Assembly (NCBI GenBank): GCA_008375315.1 | Contig: CP032507.1 | Location: 2,665,001 to 2,729,000, forward strand | Origin: Ectothiorhodospiraceae bacterium BW-2 | GTDB lineage: Bacteria; Pseudomonadota; Gammaproteobacteria; Thiohalomonadales; Thiohalomonadaceae | Direction: 5' to 3' | Length of the DNA: 64,000 nt | Notes under the pieces: generated by a model | Told to the model about the DNA's origin: nothing | Database searches by the model: none | The model's input: only the letters and a program-made list of their open reading frames with translations | Part shown: positions 1 through 7,144 of the stretch, piece by piece | Layout of the letters: each line of letters begins with the position of its first letter | Numbering within the stretch: the first letter of the stretch is position 1 | Made by a program: the position numbers and the translations under genes

Positions 1-2
1 GT

Positions 3-1175
3 ACCGCCAATGGTACTACCTACAACGCCTATGTGGTGCGAGGGTGTGACGGTGTGGCGGTGATCGATACAGTTAAAGAGAACTGTAGTGACGAATTTTT
101 TGCCAGATTAGAGTCGGAGGTTAATTATGATGAGATTAAATATATTATCCTTAACCACTTAGAACCGGATCACACCGGAGCGCTGCCGGAGCTGATGCGG
201 CGAGCACCACAGGCGCAGCTCTATATCTCGCAGCGAGCCACTTCGATGTTAAAGGCGCTACTTAAACCCTCCGATGGGGAGCTAAACTATATTACGGTTA
301 AGACGGGCGATACGATCTCACTCGGTGATCGGACATTAACTTTTCTCCACACCCCCTATCTCCACTGGCCCGATACCCAGTGTACCTACTTAGAGGAGGA
401 GGGGGTACTCTTCTCGGGCGATATCTTTGGCTGCCACTACTGCGATAAACGGCTCTTCAACGATTTAGTGGGCGATTTTCGCTTTTCGTTCGACTACTAC
501 TATGCTCACATTATGCGGCCATTTAAAAAGCATCTGCTTGAGGCGCTACAGCTAATTGAACCGCTAAAGATCCGCCAAATCGCCCCGACACACGGCCCGA
601 TTCTGCGTGAGCGGCCGCGTCGATATGTGGCCCACTATCGCGAACTATCGACCTCTAGCCTCAGTCGGGAGCTGGGGAATCAGGAGCAGTCGGTGATTAT
701 TTTCTACATGAGCTCCTACGGCAATACCGCCCGCATGGCCGAGTCGATAAGCAGTGGGGCGAGTGATATTGAGGGGGTGCGGGTGTCGCTCTACGATCTG
801 GAGGGGGGGGAGACCGATCCCTTTGTCGATCTGATTGAAGAGGCCGATGCGCTGCTATTCGGTTCGCCGACAATCAATGGTGACGCGGTTAAACCGGTAT
901 GGGATCTCCTCTCATCGCTAGCGGTGGTTAATTTGAAAGGTAAATTGGGTGGTGCTTTCGGCTCCTATGGTTGGAGTGGGGAGGCGGTACGAATGATTGA
1001 AGACAGAATGCGCGGGTTAAAGATGCATATCCCCTGTGAGGGGCTACGCATCAAACTCATCCCGACTGCCGGGGAGCTGGAGGCGTGTCAGCAGTTTGGA
1101 CGGCAGGTGGCAGAGGTGCTGACCGGTAAGAGCCAAGGCAGCAGCGGCGTGATTGAGATGGCCGATTTGGGTTAG
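3..1175 (+). CDS. fprA: Flavodiiron protein (A-type flavoprotein), 5' end cut by the window
   Basis: The reading frame is open from base 3, so the gene begins before the window; the first GTG at 33 is internal. The N-terminal part is a metallo-beta-lactamase-like domain with the diiron ligand motif HLEPDH, a later GDIFGCHYC stretch and a THGP motif. From about 220 residues after base 33 a flavodoxin domain begins (YMSSYGNTA, FMN phosphate loop). Such proteins reduce O2 or NO using FMN and a diiron centre. The next genes are two ferredoxins, nifQ and nifZ, so a role in protecting nitrogenase from oxygen or passing electrons in the nif system is a reasonable inference. Family assignment is firm; the specific substrate is not readable from sequence. 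Confidence 0.88.
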   Translation, partial: TANGTTYNAYVVRGCDGVAVIDTVKENCSDEFFARLESEVNYDEIKYIILNHLEPDHTGALPELMRRAPQAQLYISQRATSMLKALLKPSDGELNYITVKTGDTISLGDRTLTFLHTPYLHWPDTQCTYLEEEGVLFSGDIFGCHYCDKRLFNDLVGDFRFSFDYYYAHIMRPFKKHLLEALQLIEPLKIRQIAPTHGPILRERPRRYVAHYRELSTSSLSRELGNQEQSVIIFYMSSYGNTARMAESISSGASDIEGVRVSLYDLEGGETDPFVDLIEEADALLFGSPTINGDAVKPVWDLLSSLAVVNLKGKLGGAFGSYGWSGEAVRMIEDRMRGLKMHIPCEGLRIKLIPTAGELEACQQFGRQVAEVLTGKSQGSSGVIEMADLG

Positions 1176-1200
1176 ACCAGAGGGCTATTGTGAGTAATGA

Positions 1201-1509
<309 letters not shown>

Positions 1510-1536
1510 CCTTAACCCTAACATAGGAGCAGACGA

Positions 1537-1893
1537 ATGCCATTAATTACCTTTTCAAATCCCGACTACAAAGATAAAACGGTCTATGCCGTAGCCGGCA
1601 GCTTTACCGAGACGGTGTTAAAGATTGCCAAAACCAACCAAATCCCAATTCGCTTCGACTGTGGCGATGGTGAGTGTGGTAGCTGTGCTATTAAGGTGAC
1701 CTATATCGGTAAAAATGGGCCGATGGGCTACCATCTAGAGGAGAAAGAGAAGCAGGTGCTGCGTGAAATCGGCAAAATCTCCAAAGAGGATTTAGAGCAG
1801 CTCATTGTCGATGATCTACCGAGCAAATGGCGTCTTGCCTGCCAGTTTATCCCGCGTGATGAGGATATTCTGGTCGAGTATGAGGCGATGTAG
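1537..1893 (+). CDS. 2Fe-2S ferredoxin, nif-associated (second copy)
   Basis: The protein has 118 residues with C42, C47 and C50 (DCGDGECGSC) and a distal cysteine in RLACQF, the same 2Fe-2S ligand arrangement as its upstream neighbour but with a longer loop between the third and fourth cysteines. AGGAG precedes the ATG. It ends 5 bp before nifQ. The two ferredoxins are clearly diverged rather than a recent duplication. Expected role is electron transfer in nitrogen fixation or FeMo-cofactor assembly, inferred from neighbours. Confidence 0.86.
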   Translation: MPLITFSNPDYKDKTVYAVAGSFTETVLKIAKTNQIPIRFDCGDGECGSCAIKVTYIGKNGPMGYHLEEKEKQVLREIGKISKEDLEQLIVDDLPSKWRLACQFIPRDEDILVEYEAM

Positions 1894-1898
1894 TTCGG

Positions 1899-2519
1899 AT
1901 GTCGCTAGAACTCAATCAGACAACCTTTCAGTGTGAAAATGGTGCCTTAGCGGCAGTAGTATTGCGACAGCAGCTCTACCAGCAGTTAATGCAGCATCGG
2001 CGGGGAGAGCTGATTGAGGAGTCGCTGGCGCTAATGATCGCCTCACTCCATGGTGGCAGTGGGGCGATGCCGGCGTGGTTAGGGCTAGGCGAGGGACGCT
2101 ATCAGCACCTAATCGCCAGCCACTTTCCAGCGCTTGATCTCTCACAGTGGCCACCACAGCCCCCACGGCCGGTCGATTTAACTCGCCGTGATGAGTGGCA
2201 GGAGGTGTTGACGCTGCTACATCAGGGGCGCAGTGGCGACTCTGAGGCAGAGCTGTGGCTCGCTGAGATTGTGGCTATCGGCTGTCAGGCGAACGACCAC
2301 CTCTGGTCTGATCTTGGACTGTGGTCGCGAGCCGATCTATCGACACTCATGGTGCGCCACTTTCGACCGTTAGCCGAACGCAACAGTCGTGATATGAAGT
2401 GGAAACGGTTTCTCTACAAACAGCTATGTGAGGCCGAAGGTATTTACACCTGTCGGGCACCGAGCTGTGAAATCTGTACCGACTATGCCAACTGTTTTAA
2501 CCTAAACCTAAAGGAGTGA
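1899..2519 (+). CDS. nifQ: NifQ, molybdenum donor for FeMo-cofactor synthesis
   Basis: The 206-residue protein ends with the NifQ cysteine signature C-x4-C-x2-C-x5-C (CRAPSC, EIC, TDYANC), which in NifQ proteins binds a Mo-Fe-S cluster that delivers molybdenum to NifEN. A conserved MKWKRFLYK stretch lies just before it. It starts 5 bp after the second ferredoxin and its stop overlaps the start of nifZ, as expected for a translationally coupled nif operon. The N-terminal 120 residues are poorly conserved in this family and are not diagnostic. Confidence 0.9.
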   Translation: MSLELNQTTFQCENGALAAVVLRQQLYQQLMQHRRGELIEESLALMIASLHGGSGAMPAWLGLGEGRYQHLIASHFPALDLSQWPPQPPRPVDLTRRDEWQEVLTLLHQGRSGDSEAELWLAEIVAIGCQANDHLWSDLGLWSRADLSTLMVRHFRPLAERNSRDMKWKRFLYKQLCEAEGIYTCRAPSCEICTDYANCFNLNLKE

Positions 2520-2797
2520 TGATGGCAATGGATAGAGAGGAGCTCTCAGTAAGAGCGCTGCAGTCGGGCGATATGCTCTATGCGGCGAAGACAATCGTTA
2601 ACGATGGCTCGATTCCCGCCATGGAGCCGCAAGCGGTGATAGCAACCGCCGGTACTCGCGGCGTTTTGGTCAATACCGGTCACTACGAAGAGACGCCCGA
2701 TATCACCATCTATTTAGTCCGTTTTGAAAATAGCGACGGCGAGCTAGGCCTGCCGGTCGGCTGTTATGAGGATGAGTTGCGTACAGCCTCTTCTTAA
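2516..2797 (+). CDS. nifZ: NifZ domain protein
   Basis: The 93-residue protein matches the small NifZ fold: SGDMLYAAKTIVNDGS near the N terminus, a GTRGVLVNTGHY core and an IYLVRFE strand. NifZ assists maturation of the nitrogenase MoFe protein P-cluster. The start overlaps the nifQ stop; several ATG codons (2516, 2519, 2525) are possible and the first gives the coupled start. It is the last nif gene of this strand in the window and converges with the SIR2-like gene, overlapping it by 4 bp. Confidence 0.8.
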   Translation: MMMAMDREELSVRALQSGDMLYAAKTIVNDGSIPAMEPQAVIATAGTRGVLVNTGHYEETPDITIYLVRFENSDGELGLPVGCYEDELRTASS

Positions 2798-3627
2798 AAT
2801 AGCGCCTCGAAATCGGCGCAGATAATCTCTATCCCCATCTTATCGCAAAATTTTTTCTCTTTGCTATTCGGTTCGGCGATCATTGCCCAGCCGGCGGGTC
2901 TCTCTGCGGCATAGATGATATCGGAGAGCACCATCCGCTCGGTATCGCGAGTTAAGCGTAGGCCGAGAAATAGATACTGCTTCCCCTGACGATACTGCTT
3001 CAGAAAGTCAGGTACGGCAAACCCCCCCATCAACTCAGTAATGTAGTCCACATAGTCGGCGTCGGAGGCGATATAGGTCGAGTCGGGTAGGGGGCTCCCC
3101 ATCGGTTTAAACAGGATCGGTAACGAGGCATCGACTTCTGTCTGGTCGATGTGGTGGTAGTTTTCGCCATCATAGTGGTGGATGTGGAAGCGGTAGTCGC
3201 TGCCGCCAACGCGGGCAATGCCGCGAATCAGGGTATGGGGGGTAGTGGTATAGCTCTGCTGTAGCTGGGTGTCACGATTAATATCGACAACATAGTGGGG
3301 TTTTATCTCGGCTAACCAGTCGTGTAGTGCCGCACGACTCCACTCAGTCGCGCCATAGGTCTGATCGAGAAAGCGCTCTACCGCCTTGCGTCCCCGCTTC
3401 TGTTCGATATCCATCGCCGCACGAGGAAACTCATACATTAAGCGAGCATTCATCGGTCGACCGCCGTTAAGGGCGATAATTAACGAATCGCTGTCGGCTG
3501 GGATCGGTCGACCCTCTTCGCTACTAACGACATCTTTCAGCGCCCCAGGCCCTAGGTAGGGGACAATTTGGTGCTGTTTTAGTCCGGTAATGAGTTGTTC
3601 CTTAATCTCGCTAATCTCGCTAATCAT
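2794..3627 (-). CDS. SIR2-like protein under a nif-type promoter
   Basis: This 277-residue protein has a VPYLGPGAL motif close to the N terminus, the position of the NAD-binding Gly-rich loop in SIR2-like domains, and a Rossmann-like C-terminal half (QYLFLGLRL, GWAMIAEP). The zinc cysteines of classical sirtuin deacetylases are absent, so deacetylase activity should not be assumed. Its reading direction opposes the nif genes, but a sigma54 -24/-12 element and a TGT-N10-ACA site lie upstream, tying it to nitrogen fixation. Two ATGs are not in competition: the ORF start at 3627 is preceded by AAGGAGCGCC. Function is unknown. Confidence 0.6.
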   Translation of the reverse strand: MISEISEIKEQLITGLKQHQIVPYLGPGALKDVVSSEEGRPIPADSDSLIIALNGGRPMNARLMYEFPRAAMDIEQKRGRKAVERFLDQTYGATEWSRAALHDWLAEIKPHYVVDINRDTQLQQSYTTTPHTLIRGIARVGGSDYRFHIHHYDGENYHHIDQTEVDASLPILFKPMGSPLPDSTYIASDADYVDYITELMGGFAVPDFLKQYRQGKQYLFLGLRLTRDTERMVLSDIIYAAERPAGWAMIAEPNSKEKKFCDKMGIEIICADFEALF

Positions 3628-3669
3628 GAGGCGCTCCTTGTGGGTGTGACCATTGATACCGTCACAGGC

Positions 3670-3685
3670 AGCAAAATTTGTTCCG
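3670..3685 (-). promoter_or_regulatory. Candidate sigma54 (-24/-12) promoter of the SIR2-like gene
   Basis: On the minus strand the sequence reads CGGAAC-AAATT-TTGCT: GG and GC dinucleotides separated by exactly 10 bases, as required for RpoN, matching the -24 (GG.AC) and -12 (TTGC) boxes. It lies 43 to 58 bp upstream of the start codon. Confidence 0.6.
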
Positions 3686-4060
3686 TTATCCTGTTAGTTA
3701 GAGATATTAATCAGTTATCTTCAACGGGTGGTCAACTTTGTCGCCAACTTCACACCTTTTGTCGCCCTTTGTATAACCCCAGCATGGATATGAGTTGATG
3801 AGGTGGCCGTTCTGACCGCTATGGGCGGGTGGTCGGTCTTGAGCGATAAGTTAGGCTTGTGGGATACTGCTTTCTACAAGATATTTCAATATTCCGACAA
3901 TCTTGCTGCCGTCATCAAAACTGTACAAATAACTGTCCACAGTTGCAGTACCGTCCTGAAGTGATAAAAACTGCCAAAGAACGCCGTCAGTTACAACACC
4001 ATAAATCGGAGAAACCGGACGCGCCTGATCGTAAAGCGTCTGGTTGATTCGGGTGATCGG
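3686..4060. other. Intergenic stretch at the left edge of the accessory island
   Basis: No gene is supported here. The part nearest 3686-3760 holds the nif-type regulatory sites. On the minus strand, GCCTAAC at 3856-3850 and GTTATAC at 3777-3771 would fit attC R'' and R' boxes 86 bp apart. The sequence between them folds only weakly (GACC/CGC against GCGGTC near 3805-3830), so at best this is a decayed site. Short ORFs here have no recognisable motif. Confidence 0.4.
3739..3754 (-). promoter_or_regulatory. NifA-type upstream activator site
   Basis: TGT-N10-ACA, the NifA consensus, occurs about 60 bp upstream of the -24 box, near -87 from the expected transcription start. The spacing is typical for a NifA enhancer. 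The motif is short, so the pairing with the sigma54 element is what gives it weight. Confidence 0.5.
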
Positions 4061-4306
4061 TTAGTGGTGCTGTTTTTTCTGTTGCAGCCGTAACAGTAGC
4101 TGCTGTAGCGCTTCGGGGCTGAGGTGTTCGGCTATTTCATCCGGCGAGTAGCGCTGTAATACTTCGTCCGCTGATAGCAGGTTAAGGTGGTCAGCGACAA
4201 ACTCTTTGGTAAATTGCTCTAAGGTATAGGCCATGTCGGGCTCCAAGAGCCGGTGCCATTGGCGGCGGCGTTGTGGGGTGAGCGGGTGTGAGGTGTAGTG
4301 CTGCAT
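4061..4306 (-). pseudogene. Internally deleted copy of the Rpn/DUF4351-like gene
   Basis: The 81-codon frame joins the first 20 residues and the last ~60 residues of the 284-residue protein encoded at 16417-17271; about 0.6 kb in the middle is missing, removing the putative nuclease core. Nucleotide identity with the full copy is nearly complete on both sides, and continues through 77 bp upstream of the start. The deletion kept the frame, so a short protein may still be made, but the catalytic part is gone. It also has one fewer copy of a 27-bp tandem repeat than the full gene. Confidence 0.75.
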
Positions 4307-4383
4307 CCGGAAATTGTAGCGTTAAGTTTGTGGGGGTGGCAAGGATGCCGGCATGCTTCTCTACGATTTCTTTTGCGCATAAC
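4307..4383 (-). repeat. Direct repeat: upstream region shared by the two Rpn-like copies
   Basis: This stretch recurs at 17272-17348 in the same orientation. The identity ends at GTTATGC (minus strand, 4383-4377), which is also the R' core box of the neighbouring attC site, so the repeat boundary matches an integron recombination point. Confidence 0.75.
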
Positions 4384-4443
4384 ATTTGAGCTCACTGGTT
4401 TTTACGGAGCGGAGTAAAAATCCAGTGCAGCGTCTTGTTGGGC
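4377..4443 (-). repeat. attC site 1, 3' end of the type II RM cassette
   Basis: Minus strand: R'' GCCCAAC (4443-4437) and R' GTTATGC (4383-4377) bracket a 67-bp imperfect palindrome. The arms CACTGG-TTTTTAC (4393-4405) and GTAAAAA-T-CCAGTG (4414-4427) pair fully except for one unpaired base at 4421, the extrahelical base typical of attC. It overlaps the last codons of the methyltransferase, as often seen when a cassette gene runs into its own attC. Confidence 0.78.
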
Positions 4444-5988
4444 GTTGCTTATAATTCGTTGGATTAAGTCATTACTCATTTGAATTGCCAATTTTTCATC
4501 AGCTTTGGCGATTTTAATTACATTTTCAGCCTCTTTGTTATCAATCATGTCAAATTGATTTTGGCTTGGGCAAAAACAGTCGTTTAAATCACTTGGCTCA
4601 AATTTATCTAAGTTGTTCCCATAACTTCTTTTATTGGTTTTTATAATCTCTTGGCCAATGTCACTCAGCAAATAAACGAATATCTTATCTATAAGATGTT
4701 CACCAAACATATTTGGATAAAAAGCATGGAAGCAGGTAAAGTTAATTGCTGTTGTAAGATTTCTTATTACCTTTAGTCGTCCCCTGTTGAATACACCGAA
4801 CAATATTGGAGCAGTATTTCGACGTTCTATTTTATACCAAGGGTTCCTCATCTTTGTAAGATACCTTTCGTGATATCTTAATTTTTCACCTTCATTTATA
4901 TATTGGCGTATTCGTTGGCTCTCATGATCTCTTACATCTAAACAATAAACAGGTTTATCTGAATTATATAAAATATCAAAGTCATATTCCGTAAATACCG
5001 CTTTACGTATTTGAGGGCTTTTTGTAATGCATTTACAGATATTGCCATTATTTAGATTCCACTTTTCGATTTTTGTTTTTGTTAGTGCAAAAAAATCATT
5101 TGCACCCGTGGCAATACCTCTCGTGAATGAACCATAAAGTGATAATTTAACGAAATCTTCTGGAATGGTCTGTCCAGAAAATAATGATAACAATATAGGT
5201 GTCCATTTTTTGTTGAATGGCAAATTCGATGGTTCTATTGCTGCATGATAAAAATTACTAATATTTGATATTTGACTAATCTCATCCTCAGAATTAATTT
5301 GCGTAATTTTTATATCTTCTTCTATCCCGTCTTTTTTACAAAGCAACACACAGACAGTTGTAGTCGCATCTGGGAATATTTCTTTTTCATTTGAAAATAT
5401 TATTATTTGTTTTAATAGATGATTTTTGAGCAGGCTTCTCTTTACCTCTTTTCCATATCCAGTATTAAAAAATTCAAATGGCATAACAAATGCAAGATTT
5501 CCGTTGCCCCTAAGTTCGTTCAATGCCTTTAAAAGAAAGACTGATGAAATATTAGAGTAGCCAACAAGCTTTTTTCCTATTTGTTTTTCAATTTTTGGTA
5601 ATACAGAATGTCTTTTCAAGAAATTCTGAAACCTCATGTAAGGAGGATTGCATATAATCCCATCAAAAGAACCTACATTTGCTTCAAGATAATCACAGTT
5701 ATTGATTTTTAGATTTGATTTATTTATTTCACTATTAAGATAGCCAATTATTTTTTTATCAATCTCGTACCCGACAAATTGCAACTGTTGACTTGGTTTG
5801 GTCTTGAGTACTTCGTCGTAAAATATTCCAAGTCCAAATGAGGGGTCTAAAACGGTTGTTGGGTTATCGTTCAAAACCCACTGAACCATAAGGCGGGCTA
5901 CTGATGATGGTGTAAAAAATTGTCCATAATCTTTCCTATGGCTAATAGGTGTGTGCTTTATATAGTCAGATTCAAGCATTAATGACAT
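4402..5988 (-). CDS. Type II DNA adenine methyltransferase (M.AccI-like)
   Basis: This 528-residue enzyme has the AdoMet-binding motif I DPSFGLGIF (about residue 43) followed by the catalytic motif IV CNPPYMRF (about residue 113), the order and NPPY type of gamma-class N6-adenine methyltransferases. The C-terminal half should hold the target recognition region. It overlaps the upstream endonuclease gene by 17 bp, so the pair is one operon; the in-frame ATG at 5979 is an alternative start. Its 3' end lies in an attC site. Base composition is much more AT-rich than the core genes, a sign of transfer. It would protect host DNA from the adjacent nuclease. Confidence 0.88.
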   Translation of the reverse strand: MSLMLESDYIKHTPISHRKDYGQFFTPSSVARLMVQWVLNDNPTTVLDPSFGLGIFYDEVLKTKPSQQLQFVGYEIDKKIIGYLNSEINKSNLKINNCDYLEANVGSFDGIICNPPYMRFQNFLKRHSVLPKIEKQIGKKLVGYSNISSVFLLKALNELRGNGNLAFVMPFEFFNTGYGKEVKRSLLKNHLLKQIIIFSNEKEIFPDATTTVCVLLCKKDGIEEDIKITQINSEDEISQISNISNFYHAAIEPSNLPFNKKWTPILLSLFSGQTIPEDFVKLSLYGSFTRGIATGANDFFALTKTKIEKWNLNNGNICKCITKSPQIRKAVFTEYDFDILYNSDKPVYCLDVRDHESQRIRQYINEGEKLRYHERYLTKMRNPWYKIERRNTAPILFGVFNRGRLKVIRNLTTAINFTCFHAFYPNMFGEHLIDKIFVYLLSDIGQEIIKTNKRSYGNNLDKFEPSDLNDCFCPSQNQFDMIDNKEAENVIKIAKADEKLAIQMSNDLIQRIISNAQQDAALDFYSAP

Positions 5989-7030
5989 CCCTCATCAATA
6001 TTTCATTATCAAGATAGCCTTTACCACCCTCGAAGGTCACATAGAATAATAATCTGCCTCTATCCAATTCTTTCATAGCTGCCTTATGTTCCGGCATATC
6101 GATCTTCCCTATAACCTCTTTACCTATTTTTACATTAACCTTTATTGTTGTTTTGCCTTGATTTTTTACGTCTCTTTCGATTGAAAAATTATTACCTTCG
6201 TTTTCATCGTTAGAAACGAGTTCAAGAATGTCTTGAAAAGAGATTGCATACGCTTTATCGAAAAACACCTGCAAGTAAAAATGCTTGACATTGTATTTTT
6301 GAATCCATCTGTTTACAAGCGCAATATCCTCCATCTTTGGGGTAATACTTAAATAGTCTCTCTTGTGAAGTGTTTTTATATTTTCTTTTAATCCCTTCAA
6401 AAGATCAGTTAAATCTCTCAGTTCTTGGGTTAGTGACCATGATGGTCGTCGAAAATCCAACTCTTTAAAGGTCTCGTTTGTTGCTCCCAAAATAAGTTTA
6501 TAAATAGTACTATTCTTTCGTTTAAGTAGATTTCCGAGTTCTCCCTCTAATAAGTTTTTACGAATATCCGTGCAGTTTTTTATTGCTTCTTGTTGTCTTT
6601 CATCCATAAAGGCAGTGTATTTGTCGATTAGGAAAGAGCTTGATCTTACTTCTAATGCAACTACTGCCTTTCTAACGTGTTCATCATTTTCGATGTCAAC
6701 ATCTCTATCTGGAAAGTCCGTTAGTTTGAAAATTAAAAGGTCTGGCCTTTTTCCTATTGTATTCAGTTCACTTTGATATTCCATATAAAAATCAGCAAAA
6801 CCATCATCCCCAGCTACTATTGAATCAGATCGCCCATATTGAACAGCAAAATAGTCAGACGAGAATTCATTAATTGCCCTATATACAACTTTTTCAGCCC
6901 AATCGCCTTGTTCCTTATTTGTAAGGAATTCTGAATTTGCCATAGTAGGTGGCCGCCCTGTCATTTGTATTTCTGTATCAATTTCAAGCGGTGATTGTTG
7001 AATAAGATTCAGGATATCGTCTTTATACAT
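5972..7030 (-). CDS. Putative type II restriction endonuclease, AccI family
   Basis: The 352-residue protein precedes and overlaps an adenine methyltransferase, the classic RM layout. An N-terminal SEFLTNKEQGDWAE segment is a feature I associate with AccI-family enzymes, which cut GT^MKAC. A PD-(D/E)xK-like arrangement is visible as GKRPDLLIF followed by VVALEVRSS about 35 residues later, with E as the likely second acidic ligand and R in the position of the usual lysine. A strong Shine-Dalgarno (AAGGAGC) fixes the ATG at 7030. AT-rich composition contrasts with the core genome. Family membership is likely; the exact recognition sequence is not established. Confidence 0.65.
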   Translation of the reverse strand: MYKDDILNLIQQSPLEIDTEIQMTGRPPTMANSEFLTNKEQGDWAEKVVYRAINEFSSDYFAVQYGRSDSIVAGDDGFADFYMEYQSELNTIGKRPDLLIFKLTDFPDRDVDIENDEHVRKAVVALEVRSSSFLIDKYTAFMDERQQEAIKNCTDIRKNLLEGELGNLLKRKNSTIYKLILGATNETFKELDFRRPSWSLTQELRDLTDLLKGLKENIKTLHKRDYLSITPKMEDIALVNRWIQKYNVKHFYLQVFFDKAYAISFQDILELVSNDENEGNNFSIERDVKNQGKTTIKVNVKIGKEVIGKIDMPEHKAAMKELDRGRLLFYVTFEGGKGYLDNEILMRDVINA

Positions 7031-7054
7031 TTTTGCTCCTTGCTATTTTATTAC

Positions 7055-7141
7055 GCCCAACGCCTCGCATCACCGGCAAAATAAAGGTGCAGAGCGAAGC
7101 GGCGCAGCTTTATTTTGTCCGAGTGCATGCGTTTGTTAGCC
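7055..7141 (-). repeat. attC site 2, 3' end of the type I RM operon
   Basis: Minus strand: R'' GGCTAAC (7141-7135) and R' GTTGGGC (7061-7055). The arms CGCAT-CAC-CGG-CAAAATAAAG (7066-7086) and the complement of 7108-7131 are identical except for three single extra bases (G, T, A), all in the R''-proximal arm: the extrahelical base pattern that defines attC. It starts 3 bp after the hsdR stop codon. This is the most convincing of the three sites. Confidence 0.88.
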
Positions 7142-7144
7142 CTT

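Noticed and set aside
3859-4047. 62-codon plus-strand ORF with several cysteines
   Set aside because: No ribosome site or recognisable motif, and it opposes the direction of the cassettes; the cysteine-rich look comes from base composition.
4191-4385. 64-codon minus-strand ORF upstream of the short Rpn-like copy, repeated at 17150-17380
   Set aside because: It is a different frame across the duplicated upstream region and start of the Rpn-like gene, so the duplication explains its presence twice.
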